The notes: generated by a model from the letters alone, not told the origin. A stretch of 64,000 nucleotides of DNA from Symbiodinium natans (GCA_905221605.1 CAJNDS010002651.1:208501-272500), one strand, 5' to 3'. Positions 42,701 to 54,112 are shown, numbered from the stretch's first letter. Translations and numbers: made by a program.

Positions 42701-45700
42701 GGTTCAGGGTTAGGAGTAAAAAAGTGTAGGGTCTAGGCCACGGCGTAACCTAGCGAACCCTCAGCCCGAAACCCTAAACCCGAACAGGGTTCAAAGGAAC
42801 CCTAAACCCTAAACCCAAAACCCTAAACCCTAAACCCTAAATTCTCTTCCTGACAAGAGAGCGGGTCTAGGGCTTAGCGCTCACGACTCTGGGGCGACCT
42901 AAACAAGGGCACGCTTTGTTGTCAGGGTTCAGGGTTTATGGTTTAGGGTTTAGGGTTAGAGTCTAGGGTTTAGGGTTTAGGGTTTAGGGTGCAAGGTGTA
43001 GGGAGTAGGGTTTAGGGAGGATTCAAGGATTCCTGGTAGCCCACTACCCACATTGTAACAAGGGCACGTACTCTGACCTTTCCCAGCTTCTGCACGGATA
43101 TGAAACTCGAACCCCAAAACCCTATTCAGCCCCTCTATACACCCTAAACCCTAAACTCTAAATCCTAAACCCCAAACCCTAAACCCTAAACCCCAAACCC
43201 TAAACCCTAAACCCCAAACCCTAAACCCTAAACCCTAAACCCCACATGATATGCCATATAAAGGATCCCCCGGATTCCTGAAGTCTCTCTGGGATGCCGT
43301 GCCTTGAGCAGCGTCACGACCTCTGGCACGGCACGGAGCAGGCGCGCGACGCGGCCAAGCCTCCGCTTCTCTTCCAGCTTGCGGGTGTGGGGGTTTAGGG
43401 TTTAGGGTTTAGGGTTTGGGGTTTAGGGTTTAGGGTTTGGGGTTTAGGGTTTAGGGTTTAGGGTTTAGGTTTAAGGTTTAGGGTTTAGGGTTTAGGGTTT
43501 AGGGTTTGGGGTTTGGGGTTTAGGGTTTAGGCTTTAGGGGTTAGGGTTTAGGGTTTAGGGTTTAGGGTCCAGGGTTTAGGGTTTAGGGGGGTTTGGGGGT
43601 GTTTGGGGCTTAGGGCTTAGGGTTTGGGGTTTAAGTTTGCGAGGCCGAGGGGCCTGAGGGGCATTAGGGTCTGTGGGGTCTGACGGTTTGAGGGTTTGAG
43701 GTTTAGAGTAGGGTTTTTAGGGTTTAGGTTGGGATGTTCCCTCTTATACTAACAGTCCATAAGAGGCATTACAATGAGGGGGTCCTATAATCCCCCTATC
43801 AAGGACTGTTAGTATAAGGGTTGAACATCCTAAGATTTAGGGTTTGTTGTAGGTGTCTGAGTCTATCTCTCTACGGCTGTGAGTAACACACCGACTTTTG
43901 GCCCCCAACATAGGACTGCGCGACAGCGTGATGCACATGGAAGGAGGGTTTAGGGTATAGGGTTTAGGGTTTAGGGTTTAGGGCTTAAGGGTTAGGGCTT
44001 AGGGTTGAGGGTCAGCTCTCATGGGCGGGCTTCCTGGGTTCAGGTTTGGATTCAGAAGAAGGTCTAAAACGTAAGCCGTATGAACCCTCAACAGACCAGC
44101 AAGCCTTTGCCAAACGGCACGAATCGAGGAGGCTTCACATGGGGTTCCCTGACAGGTTTCGGGCCTTTAACAGAGGTCCGCATATGGAAAAGGACACGCC
44201 CCCCCCCCCACCCCCCCAAACAAAAAACAAACAATGATAATAAAATAAATAAAACCAAAATAAATTAAAGAAGAAAAATGATCATAAATAAAAGAAATGG
44301 AGCCTCCCACCCGCAACAACTAAGGAGCGTCATATTGAAGAACCTTGGAATAATCATCAGGGTTAGGGTTTAGGGTTTAGGGTTTAGGGTTTAGGGTTAG
44401 GGTTTAGGGTTTAGGGTTTAGGGTTTAGGGTTTAGGGTTTAGGTTTTAGGGTTTAGGGCTTATAGGGGTTTACCATGTTCAACTCCCGATACCCCCCTCT
44501 CTCCCCCGAACTCTCAACTGCGCGCCTCGTCAGTCTGAGCAGCCGCACCGTGCGCAAGATCGTCAACTCTTTCACCTCCGGATTGCGGGAGGGTTTAGGG
44601 TTTAGTGTTTAGGGTGTAGGGTTTAGGGTTAGGTCTGAGTGAAGGACAGCTGCAGGAGAGGAGTTTCTGTGTATACAAAGATTGGAAACTACCCAACTAG
44701 GGGCTTGGATGTTTCGGTGCTTTGCGTTTTGCTGTATATCCTTCTTGCCATAGCTTCATGTCCTGAAAAAAACAGAACCGGTGATGCACAGTTCCCAGCA
44801 GCTCTGTTTGGGGGTTAGGGCTTCGGGAGCGAGCTAAGGGCTGTTTAGGGGGTGCCTAGGGGGCTTAGGATCCAAAAAAAACTCAACACACCACTTAAAC
44901 ATACCCTTTAAAGAAATTAAGGGGTATGGCACAAGCCTTATGTTCTCCGTTTAGAGGTTAAGCAGAAGTTTGGGGTATGTTGAAGTTTTCTTAGATGGGA
45001 GGCTGAGGTGCGCTCGAGCGAGCGAGCGCAACTCGAGCTGCGCCGCGGCTGGCACAACTGTTCTCGAGGCGGTGGACAGATTTTTTCTCCAGCGTCTCAT
45101 CATATGGGGTTTAGGGTTTAGGGTTATAGGGTTTAGGGTTTAGGGTTTAGGGTTTAGGGTTTAGGGTTTAGGGTTTAGGGTTTAGTGGCAAGGGACTTGC
45201 ACGTGTCTGTCAAGCGTATGCAGCCGCACTCCCCTGTTAAGTACCTAAGCCCTAAACCCTAAACCCTTAGGGTTTAGGGTTTAGGGTTTAGGGTTTAGGG
45301 TTTAGGGTTTAGGGGTTTAGGGGTTTAGGGGTTTAGGGGTTTAGGGGTTTAGGGGTTTAGGGGTTTAGGGGTTTAGGGTTTAGGGTATAAAAACCCTAAA
45401 CCATCCCAAACAAATAGCTGCTAGGCTGCAAGCTCCCAAGCCAATGTCTCCCCCAGCCACAACAAACCTAAACATGAGTCTACAGGGTGGGGCCCCCTTA
45501 CTATACTAACTGTAGTTAAGGGACTTATAACCTAACTTAGGGTCCTTATAACCCAATTTAGGGCCCTTATAACTCTACTTATAACTAGGGGGCCCCACCC
45601 TGTATCAGTTGGCACCCTCAACCTCTGAAAAGGGATAAGGGTGTAGGGCAAGTGCAGGGCTTGAGGGTTTTTTTCGGTTCAGGGCTTGTTAACCCACCCA

Positions 45701-48700
45701 AACAAGACAAGTGCACAACAAGTGTGAAATCTGCCAATAAGGCCTACCTGGATGTAATAGCGGCTCCACACCCCAAGGCCCGCACGGCATGCATTTCGTT
45801 GTCGGCGCCAGCCTAGCTTGAGTTTGGGGATGTTTAGTTTAGGGTTTAGGGTTTGGGGTTTCGGATTTAGGTTCGGGGTTTAGGGTTTGGGGTTAGGGTT
45901 TAATTAGGGTTCCTAGGGTTTGGGGTCTGTGTGCAGTGTCCACCTTCGCTGGCATCGTCCAGGACCCTCAATCCATACAAGCCCGAAACAGGAAACACCC
46001 TCAACCCTAAACCCTAAACCCTCAACCCTAAATCCTAAGCCCTCCCTCCAACCCTGAACCCTCAGCTCTGAGCCCTGAGCCCTAAGCAGGCCCTGAGCCC
46101 TCAGCCCTAAGCAGGCCCTAAGCCCAAAGCCCAATGCACAAAGCCCTAAGCCCTAGCCCGATTGCACAGGAACTGTGCGGCTTTCAAATGCCTCAAGCTC
46201 CAGATGCGTGTGTGTGCACGTTCAGGGTATGTAGGCCCGAGGATTTGGGGTTCAGGGTATGGTCTTGACATGCTCACTTGATCCTCCAAGTTTAGGGTTT
46301 AGGGCATAGGGTTGAGGGTTTAGGGTTTAGGGTTTGGTACACTTAAACCCTGGCTAAGGGGCCTTGGTGCAGCAGGTCTGTGCGCTGAAGGTTTAGGACT
46401 TATAGTTTAGGGTTTAGGCTTGAGGGATACTTATAGGGCCCTTGAGAATCTCAACATTGCGTGTTGTGGCGATTGCTTTGTGAAGAAGGGTTGAGGTTGA
46501 CAGGGCCTGGCCTAAACTTTAAAGCAAACCTTTTGGGGTTTAGGGTTTAGGGTTAAGGCCGTTTTCGCCAGAACCACTGCGAGCCTCGCAAGAACCACAG
46601 GAAAAGCTAGGATCTGGACTATGAGCATGGCAAAGGGCAGTAGCCACACCTCACCTGGGCGCGTTTTCATGAGTTCTTAGAGTTTAGGGTTTAGGGGGTG
46701 TGGGATCCTCGTTTTTCGCGGGGGTTGCAGGGGCTTGGGGGGGTGAGTTTTGTTGTTTCAGTTGGTGGGTTTGGCGGCGCAGGGTTTGGGCGTCCTTCTA
46801 TTCATAGAGTGGACGGGGGACTTTCTGTCGGCTGTTTGGGGTTACTTGGAGGCATGGGTACTTATTGGTAGGGTTATCAGCAGAACCTTACTTACAGCAC
46901 TTAAAACCCTACTTTACAAAACCCTACACCCTAGACCCTACAACCCTGAACCCTAAACCCTGATTTGGGTGCAGGGCTTGCAGGGTTCAGGTTCAAAATG
47001 ACATGAGATGAGCCGTTCTTCTGTTGTCTGTTTTGTACATCTCCACTTGGGAGTCGCGTATGCACGTGAATGGGTTTCGGGTTTAGGGCTCATGGATCCC
47101 AGCAACATATCCAGCCTTCCATGGTTGGAAATTATTTCCCGGATGCGTCCCGAGACGAAACACGCTAAACCCGAAACCCTAAAACGCTGAAATCCCAAAC
47201 CCTAAAACCCTAACACCCCTACCCTAGAAACCCTAGAAACCCCAAAACCCTACAAACCCTAAGCCCTAAGCCCTAAGCCCTAAGCCCTAAGCCCTAAGCC
47301 CTAAGCCCTAGGCCTTAAGCCCTAAGCCCTAAGCCCTAAGCCCTAAACCCAGTTCCTGAATGCTTTCTGCTTTCGCCTCTTGGGCCGACTCGTGGGCTGG
47401 GGCGAAGGTTTGGGGGACCCGATGAAACCCTCCACCATCCACTGGACCCAGGTTTATACAGGAACCCTAAACCCTAAACCCTAAACCCTAAACCCTAAAT
47501 CCTAAACCCTAAACCCTAAACCCTAAATCCTAAACCCCAAACCCTAAAACCTAAGCCCTAAGCCCTAATCCTAAACCCCCCTAAACCCCCCTCGAAACAT
47601 GGCCCACTCTAGGCCTGAGTCCCGTTCATTTCCCCATGGCTCTTAGTGGGGAGTGAGGGAATTAGGCTCCTAACATCCCCCTAGGGTTTAGGGTTTAGGG
47701 TTTAGGGTTTAGGGTTTAGGGTTTAGGGTTTAGGGTTTAGGGATTATCTAGGTTGCCCAGTAACCTAGGTTGAAAAAGGGTGCCCCTTTTTTTGCTTAAA
47801 GGGGTTACAGGGAACCTAAACCTACCCAAAAAGGGGAATAAGGGTACTACTGGGCATCCTAGCTATGTAGGCTACCTCTCAGAACCAAGTTATAAGAAGT
47901 TTATCAGGGAACCTCAGCCTTAAACAAGGAAATAAGGGCCTACTCTGGGTCCTAGTAAGCCTGAACCCTGAACCCTAAACCCTGAACCCTGAACCCTAAA
48001 CCCTAAACCCTAACCCCAAACCCTAAACCCAAAACCCAAAAACTAAGAACCCAGTTGAATTAAGAGTCGGGCCAATCATGAGGACGACCAAGAGGCCGTC
48101 GAAGACGAACCTGCCATCCAAGCCGGTGCGTAGGGTCTAGGGTTTAGGGTTTAGGGTTTAGGGTTTAGGGTTTAGGGTTTAGGGTTTAGGGTTTAGGGTT
48201 TAGGGTTTAGGGTTTAGGGTTTAGGGTTTAGGGTTTAGGGTTTAGGGTTTAGGGTTCAGGGCTCAGGGTTTTGGGTTTTGGTTGCCCGGGTTTAGGGTTT
48301 TTGTTGCACAGTAACCACATTATAAGCAGGGTACCATTTTGAAAGTAGGGTTTATAAGTATACCCCCCCCCAGCCCTAAGACCAAAAGCCATACCCCACT
48401 TGCTTCTTAAAGCACCCATGAACCTCCAAGTAGAGGGCCCTCACAACTCGTTCGCCCAAACCGGTTCTAAGTAGGGAATGAAGGAAATCGGTAAGAAAGG
48501 TCATTCGCTATTTCGGAATGATTAACCCTAAACCCTAAGCCCTAAACCCGAAATCCTAAACCCTAAGCCTAAACCCCAGATCCAAACGTAAGGCTGCGGA
48601 TCGCGCCAGAAGTCTCGACGACAATCCTGCTTTCGGCGAAACCTGATCTTCGAGGGTTAGGGTTTAGGGTTGAGGGTTTGGGGTTTGGGGTTTAGGGTTT

Positions 48701-51700
48701 AGGGTTTAGGATTTAGGGTTTAGGGTTTGCGGTTTAAGGTTTATGGTTCAAGGTTTCGGTTGTTTCGTGGTTGGGATTTCGAGTATAGGCTGTAAGGTTT
48801 ATGGTTTTTCGAGTTTTATGTACTATTATTGTGATGTATGTATGTATGTATGTATGTATATATATATATATTATTTTTTTGGGGGGGACGGGTCAGCGGG
48901 GCTTGCAGGCGAAGGGGAACTTCGTGTTCGGGTGTTCGGAGGTTTGCGAGGGTTTGGGGTTTCGGAAATTGGGGGGGGGGGGGGGGGGGGGGGGTTTGGA
49001 GTTCATGAGTTCCAGGCTGAGCAAACTGGTCAGCTGCTTCCTTTTTTTGGGGTCCAACCCTACCCCCTAAACCCTAAACCCTGAACCCGAAGCCCTGTTG
49101 ACATGGAAGGCCAACAGAATTAATCCCTGAGCCCCGAACTCAACGGCAGCATTGACACAAAAGTCAGGCCTACACTTTATTCAAGCCAGACGGCGACCCT
49201 CGATTGGGGAGAAAGAGTCTTACAGAAGCTTCGGAATCTGGGTCCCTAGAACACCTATAGGGTCCCTAGAACACCTAGGGTACCTGGCGTACCTAGGGTA
49301 CCCAGGGTCAAGGTTGTAGGGTTTCAGGGTACAGTGACATCACCGCTTAAGAAATCGTTTGCTCAAGCAACATGCACCCTCGCGTGGGGACCATACGAAA
49401 CTTAAGAGCAAGACTTAGCCAAGAACCGATGGTACCCTCCTCCTGGGGAGCACAATTTCGTAGTTTTTGGTTGCAAAACAAAACCCTCTCAGTTTCTTGA
49501 ATTTAAGATTTTTTGAAATCCGGCCCCTCAGTTCTTAATTTGGCGGGCCTGTCCTCGCCAAATGAGAAACCAGCCCTTCAAACCCTAAAACCTAAACCCT
49601 AAACACTAAACCCTCGTAAATTTGAGAGGCCGGAAATCAGGGCAACACCAACAAGCCCAAGGTACCCTCGCCAAAAGTAGGCTTCTTATCCCACGCTGTC
49701 AGTGCAACATAAACCCTAAACCCTAAACCCTAAACCCTAAACCCGAAACCCGAAACCCTAACACATCAATCAGGCCTGCGAAGTGCGGGTTTAGGGTTCA
49801 AGGAGCTCATGCTCCGCGGGAGACTGCTAAGCCCCGCGCGCACAGAAGCGGATGACCTGGGTGCTGGCTGCAGATTGGTTTAGGGTTTAGGGTTTAGGGT
49901 TTAGGGTTTAGGGTTTAGTGTTTAGGGTTTAGTGTTTAGGGTTTGAGGCTAGGGTTTGGGGTTTGGGGTTTGGGGTTTAGGGTTTAGGGTTTTGGGCTTA
50001 GGGCTGAGGGTTTAGGGTTTAGGGTTCAGGGTTTAAGGACCCTTTGAGGGCACAGCAAAGCTTAGGAATGCGAGCTCGGCTTCCTTGATTCTGCCCGAAT
50101 TTGGGGTACGATAAGGGTCGGAATATACTTACTGATCGTATTCCCTAACCCTAAACCCTAAACCCTAAACCCTAAACCCTAAACCCTAAATACTAAAACC
50201 TCCCAAATCCTTGTAAAAAATAAGGCCCCTATAGTACAGGGTTTAAGTTTAGGGTTGGGGTTCCCTAAACCAAGCTCCAAGCGCTAAGGGCTAGTAGGGG
50301 CTAATCTTATGCAGGGTGGGCGGCTCGGGTGCGTCTAGCATCAGCAAACCTCCTCGTGAGCCCAAACCCTACAACCCAAAACCCTGAGGCATAACCCTCA
50401 ACCCTAACAGTGCCAAACTAGCCTCACACATCAAGCCCTAAAACCGTAAACGCGACCCCCCCCCCCCCCCCCCCCCACCGGAGCCCCTAAAATCCCAAGC
50501 CCCGCCCCTAAAGCCAAGCACCCCTGAACCCCTGAACCCTTGCACCCCTGAACCCCGGAACCGCGGAACCCCTACACCCTAAACCCTGAACTGAACTGAG
50601 CACCCCCGAACCGTCCGGGCTCCGCACTATCTCCATGGTAAAGACGAAGCAAAAGATATGCTCGATGGCCTCTTGGGTGTGGGTTTAGGGTTTAGGATTT
50701 AGGGTTTCGGATTTAGGATATAGGGTTTAGGACTAGGGTCTAAAGTTTAGGGTTTAGGGTTTTAGGGTTTAGGGTTTAGGGTTTAGGGTTTAGGAGCCTG
50801 AGCCCTGCCTACACCCTAAACCCGAAGCCTTTGAAGCGCAAAAGTCCTCAACATCCACCCTAAACCCTAAACCCTAAACCCGAAACCCTAAACCCTGAAC
50901 CCTAGACTCATATCAACCCTACTTCCTGAACCCCACAACCCTACAAACCCTAAACCCGAAGCCCTAAACTACCGAAGCCCTAACCCTATAAACCCTCATG
51001 CCTCACTGGGAACCCACACACCCTGAAGCCCGAACCCTAAGCCCAAAAAGCTCCAAACCGTCAAAAACCCCCAAGTCCACTGGGAAGGCCGTTGGGAGAT
51101 CCTATATGTTCCCTTATTATTGGGGTCTACAAGAATACTACTTTAACAAGTCTTTTTGAACTCTAGTAGCACCAGAAGACTATAGCCCGGACGCACAGAA
51201 GGAAGCCCTAACAGGCCCAAAACCCGAAACCCCAGGGCCTTGCAGCCGTAAACCCGAAACCCTAACCCCAGTACAATTTTGATGTATATGTTTGCGTCTT
51301 GAGGGTTCAGGGTTTAGGGTTTCGGGATGCTTGACTCAGATGTGTTTTATGGGGGGGGGGAGGGTGGTTAGATTTAAGACAGAAGTTTGCCGCGTTCAGG
51401 TTGGACACCCCCCCCTAAACCCTAAACCCTAAACCCCTAAACCCCCTTGACAAGTGTCGGGCCGTCTGCTCGGCATTCAGCGCATTCATGCTGGTTCTGT
51501 TCGGGGCATCTGCCTCCACACCTAGGCACAAGGGGCTTATGGCTTGGGACTGGGTTTAGGGTTTAGGGTTTAGGGTTTTGGGTTTCGGGTTTAGGGTTTA
51601 GAAGTCAGGGGGCATCCAGTGCGAAGCACCCTAAACCCAAACCCCCGGTGCATACCCGTACAAGATGAGCCTCCTTGACCCTACACTCTGAACTGAACCC

Positions 51701-52551
51701 TAAGTACGCTAAAGCCTAAGCACACTAAACCCAAAAAACCCAAAAACACCTAAATCCCCCCCATGGCCTGATATGGAACACCACAACACTCTCTTGCCGG
51801 GACTTCTGCTTTCTTCGACCGTAAACGCTGCCAAATAGGCTAGACTCCCATGACCCTGAACCCCCAATTCCTACGCCCCTGAGGCTAAACGTCAAAAGGC
51901 CAAAGCCATCAACTCTAAACCCTAAACCCTAAACCCTAACCCTAAACCCTAAACCCTAAACCCTAAGCCCTAAGCCCTAAACCCTAAACCCTAAACCCTA
52001 AGCCATCATCCAGAAGATGGGCCTAAGGCTGAAGATTCATCTTGCAATCGAAATTCAGAGGGCTCAAAGGAAGCAACGCCTGAACGTGACAGGATGGACC
52101 CTGCTTACTGGTACTTCTTTAGGGTTTAGGGTTTCGGGTTTAGGGATCAGGGTTTAGGGGCACTTCTTAACCATTTAGAACTGTACTTATCACACACTTA
52201 CAAGCCCCTTTGAGTGCCCTAATATGGTTATAAGTACAGCTATAATATTGGTTAATAATAACCATGAAGGGGGGCACTTGGCTTTCACCTGTAAGGCTGA
52301 GGTTTAGGGTTGCGGGCTTGGGGTTGAAGTACCCTTAACCCTAAACCCTAAACCCTGAACCGCCCGAACCCTTGAAGCCCGTGAAGCAATCAGTCTTCCG
52401 GTTCGCAAACAATCGCTTCAAGTCCTGAAGCCGCACATTAGGGTTTAGGGTTTAGGGTTTAGTGTTTAGGAAAAGAACTACCCACATGAACCTCCCTAAA
52501 CTCCAAACCCTGCGGCTCCGCGCCAATCCACACCGCGTTCAGAAGCACGAC
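39770..52551 (-). CDS. Voltage-gated cation channel (ion-transport domain), multi-exon
   Basis: Minus-strand exons in order: about 52510-52551 (S1, VVLLNAVWIG), 50628-50671 (S2, IEHIFCFVFTMEI), 49840-49856 (17-nt micro-exon VIRFC), 48607-48642 (FRRKQDCRRDFW), 48073-48110 (S3, FVFDGLLVVLMI), 46608-46654 (EVWLLPFAMLIV), 44526-44575 (S4, LTILRTVRLLRLTR), 43303-43360 (S4-S5 linker, LGRVARLLRAVPEVVTLLK), about 42550-42615 (S5, GIAAAIRSVFFTLLLL) and 39770-39818 (pore-like, AELQDLFPSV). Joined, they give one continuous channel module with regularly spaced S4 arginines, as in Nav/Cav-like or single-domain channels. Exons at 52371-52424, 52018-52079 and 51446-51531 probably form the S1-S2 loop. Most junctions are GC-AG; 50628/49856 is GT-AG. 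The selectivity filter and S6 were not firmly found, so ion selectivity is unknown. Only one repeat domain is seen. Confidence 0.85.
40085..40190. repeat. Dispersed repeat, family F, copy 2, split by a telomere-like array
   Basis: GGGCTCATATACCCTAGAC ... TATATGAA, then about 45 bp of CCCTAAA/CCCTACA units, then CCCTTTTAGGGCTCATGTCG. Copies 1 and 3 lack the array at this position. Confidence 0.55.
40205..40253 (-). CDS. Possible channel exon
   Basis: AAACAGCAG acceptor, then KRSGCMPTVLSMLG or, in another frame, QQKIRVHADGAEHAWQEAG. Placed between S5 and the pore exon. The frame is unresolved. Confidence 0.25.
40326..40474. repeat. Foldback element, family C, copy 2
   Basis: TACTTGGAGGTTCATGGTAC at the left and GTACCGTGATCCAAGTA at the right, with AACCAATTAT...CTGTACTT arms. 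It lies next to the putative exon at 40490-40580. Confidence 0.75.
40490..40580 (-). CDS. Possible channel exon (extracellular loop)
   Basis: The open frame reads MVSRTLCESCLANATQL, then IYPGPVCFEP. A Cys-bearing loop between S5 and the pore would fit, but the splice ends are uncertain. Confidence 0.3.
41880..42008 (+). repeat. AT-rich palindromic block
   Basis: Repeated TATAGCTA/TATACTATAG motifs on both strands over about 125 bp, followed by GGGGGCGGGCGG and poly-G. A strong cruciform candidate within a channel intron. Confidence 0.75.
42157..42226. repeat. Small inverted repeat
   Basis: GGCAGCAAGAC at the left faces GTCTTGCTGCC at the right around a 45-bp loop that also contains CCACATGTGG. 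Confidence 0.6.
43389..43640 (+). repeat. TTTAGGG/TTTGGGG array
   Basis: About 250 bp of G-rich units upstream (transcript sense) of the S4-S5 exon acceptor. Confidence 0.9.
43731..43830. repeat. Foldback element, family A, copy 5
   Basis: GGGATGTTCCCTCTTATACT and AACAGTCC at the left; GGACTGTTAGTATAAGGG and GAACATCC at the right. The best-preserved arms of the family. Confidence 0.8.
45002..45100 (-). CDS. Possible exon, gene unassigned
   Basis: The open frame reads ETLEKKSVHRLENSCASRG, then AARVALARSS. It lies in the intron between exons 46608-46654 and 44526-44575, which join well without it, so it is doubtful. Confidence 0.2.
45306..45376 (+). repeat. TTTAGGGG octamer array
   Basis: About nine tandem 8-nt units (TTTAGGGG), the Chlamydomonas-type spacing, within a TTTAGGG array starting at 45262. 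Confidence 0.9.
45481..45604. repeat. Foldback element, family G, copy 2 (inverted)
   Basis: ACAGGGTGGGGCCCCCTTA and its complement at the right end form near-perfect terminal inverted repeats. The body is the reverse complement of 16901-17024. Confidence 0.75.
47256..47345 (+). repeat. CCCTAAG variant array
   Basis: About 13 CCCTAAG units. The complementary CTTAGGG form appears at 62303-62375 and 63590-63640. Confidence 0.9.
47747..47955. repeat. Dispersed repeat, family E, copy 4 (double)
   Basis: CCCAGTAACCTAGG ... AGGGTGCCCC ... GGGAACCTAAACC, then a second GGGAACCTCAGCC ... AATAAGGGCCTACTC. Two tandem right ends suggest a nested or duplicated insertion. Confidence 0.5.
48128..48256 (+). 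repeat. TTTAGGG array at the S3 exon acceptor
   Basis: About 17 perfect units, 18 bp from the acceptor of the S3 exon (48073-48110). Confidence 0.9.
48833..48870 (+). repeat. (TGTA)n/(TA)n microsatellite
   Basis: GTATGTATGTATGTATGTATATATATATA. Confidence 0.9.
48971..48994 (+). repeat. Poly-G tract (24 nt)
   Basis: Uninterrupted G run. Confidence 0.9.
50107..50237. repeat. Family D copy 4 interrupted by a telomere-like array
   Basis: AAGGGTCGGAATATACTTAC ... GATCGTATTCCCT matches copy 1 at 4196. About 45 bp of CCCTAAA units then replace the middle, and family D resumes with AAAACCTCCCAAATCC ... AAGGCCCCTAT. Confidence 0.65.
50456..50476 (+). repeat. Poly-C tract (21 nt)
   Basis: Uninterrupted C run. 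Confidence 0.9.
51446..51531 (-). CDS. Probable Cys-rich exon (channel S1-S2 loop)
   Basis: TGTGCCTAG acceptor, then CGGRCPEQNQHECAECRADG and PTLVK. Four Cys in C-x3-C and C-x2-C spacing. It lies between the S1 and S2 exons and would be extracellular. Confidence 0.45.
52018..52079 (-). CDS. Possible exon (channel S1-S2 loop)
   Basis: ACGTTCAG acceptor, then VASFEPSEFRLQDESSALGP. The other frames contain stops. Confidence 0.4.
52160..52277. repeat. Foldback element, family C, copy 3
   Basis: GCACTTCTTAACCATTTAGA and AACTGTACTTAT at the left, ATTGGTTAATAATAACCATG at the right. Confidence 0.55.
52371..52424 (-). CDS. Probable exon following channel S1
   Basis: CGGCTTCAG acceptor, then DLKRLFANRKTDCFTGFK. 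Basic. The telomere-like array is 25-30 bp beyond the donor. Confidence 0.5.
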
Positions 52552-53111
52552 CTGGGTGAGCATCCTAGGGGGACCCTTAAGGTTGTGCCCTTGGGTTTTC
52601 GGGGCCCTTCTCAAAGATCCCAAAGGTAGTAGGGCCGTATTCGGAGTATATTATATAGCGGGAACCTTTAGGGATACAGCCTAAGGGGTACGAGTCTTCA
52701 TCCCTTGAAGACTCCAGGGGTGGGTTTAGCCTTCAGGGTTTAGGGCTCCCTTTCAGAACCCAAAGCCTATGTTTTGGTAGGTTACGAATGTAATGCCCCT
52801 TATAGGATTCTTAGGTATCCTATAGGGTTTAGGAGTAATCAGTTTACTCCCGGAGCCTAAAAACCCTAAAGCGTTAAACGACAACATCTATATACATATA
52901 TATATATACACATATACACACATATCTTATCCCCCGAAGTATGAAATCAAAAGCTTAATAGTAGGCTGTATACACAGTGAGGATATGTCATGTTTGGGAG
53001 AACTGGCCGGGCAAGTTATTCGGGAAAGCAAGCTTCCATCCCCCAAAAACCCTAAACCCTAAACCCTAAACCCTTAACCCTACAAGCCCCGAAGCTCTGA
53101 ACCCTAACCGC

Positions 53112-53134
53112 CTGCGGCAGAGAGGCCAGTCGAG
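53112..53134 (-). CDS. Possible 23-nt micro-exon before channel S1
   Basis: In the phase left by the exon 53275-53355 it reads (S)RLASLPQ and ends at a GC donor in phase 0, matching the S1 exon start. A longer frame (TPATLELDWPLCRR) is the alternative. Confidence 0.3.
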
Positions 53135-53274
53135 CTCCAGTGTTGCAGGTGTTTTGGTGGGTTTCTTGAGGGGATGTAGCTCTTTGGACTTTAAACCCTC
53201 CGACATGAAAAAAAAAACCTAAGACATAAAACAAAAAACACATTACTGGACCCAATAAACCCTGAACCCAAAGC

Positions 53275-53355
53275 AGGGTGTGCTCATTCGATTTCTGAGG
53301 TCTTTGCTGCTTCGAAGGGCCAAGTACTGTTGGACTACACGTTCCAGCGCATCAT
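53275..53355 (-). CDS. Probable exon, N-terminal to the channel
   Basis: GTGTCAG acceptor, then 26 codons including DALERVVQQYLALRSSKDLR and a GC donor. Helical and charged, as expected for a cytoplasmic N-terminus. Confidence 0.5.
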
Positions 53356-53449
53356 CTGACACTAAACCCTAAACTTAAACCCTAAACCCTAAAGCCTGAA
53401 CCCTGAACCCTGAACCCTGAACCCTAAACCCTGAACCCTGAACCCTAAC

Positions 53450-53518
53450 CCGCATGGCCCCCGGCTGCCATGGAAAGTAGGAAGAAGGTGTTGCTCTTGG
53501 CAATGGCGGCGAAGCAAC
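53450..53518 (-). CDS. Probable hydrophobic exon
   Basis: CCGATAG acceptor, then CFAAIAKSNTFFLLSMAAGG. The frame then opens into GTTAGGG repeat. Confidence 0.5.
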
Positions 53519-54059
53519 CTATCGGGGACTAGTGTAGAGGGTTTATAAGGTACAGGGTTTAGGGTTTAGGGTCTAGGCTGGACCCGGTAATTCCTAGAGC
53601 TCTCGTGAGGAAATAGACACCGTGCCGTTCTGATGTCGTACACCCGAAAATCACGAAAACCTGGGCGCCCTTCACCCCATTGCCCTGAACTGGGCAGACG
53701 GACTGCGCATTGAAAAAGTATGGCTTGCGATGATGTCTGATTATTAGTAGAATATGACCCTAAACCCTGAACCCCAAACCTTGAACCCTGAACTCTAAAC
53801 CCTCAACCCTAGACCCACTTACACCTAAGCCATCATGGAGATACAGAGCTATCCCGTCCCTTGCTCTGCTTACTTTCGCCAAGCTCTGGGTCCTAGACGA
53901 GGCCCCCCCCCACCCCGCATCTGGGCTTAGCCGTAACCCTGAACCCTAAGCCCTAAACCCTGAACCCTAAACTCTAACCCTAAACCCTAAACCCTAAACC
54001 CTAAACCTTGAACAAGAGCCTCCTCCCCCCCCCCCCTCCCCCAGGATGGAGATGGCCTG

Positions 54060-54112
54060 ACTGCTTGTAGAGATCGCTGACGTGGTAGTCGCGACGATCC
54101 AGTCCTTGTTTT
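54060..54112 (-). CDS. Possible exon, gene unassigned
   Basis: ACAAG acceptor, with frame LDRRDYHVSDLYKQSGHLHP or an alternative DWIVATTTSAIST. It lies between a TTTAGGG array (right) and poly-C (left). Confidence 0.3.

Noticed and set aside
47008-47198. Overlapping plus and minus open frames
   Set aside because: Both are short, mutually exclusive and located within a channel intron; neither shows a domain.
47360-47680. Exon-like stretches HESAQEAKAESIQE and SHGEMNGTQ
   Set aside because: They lie inside the intron whose direct join gives the continuous S3 sequence LMIGEVWLLPF, so they are probably chance open frames.
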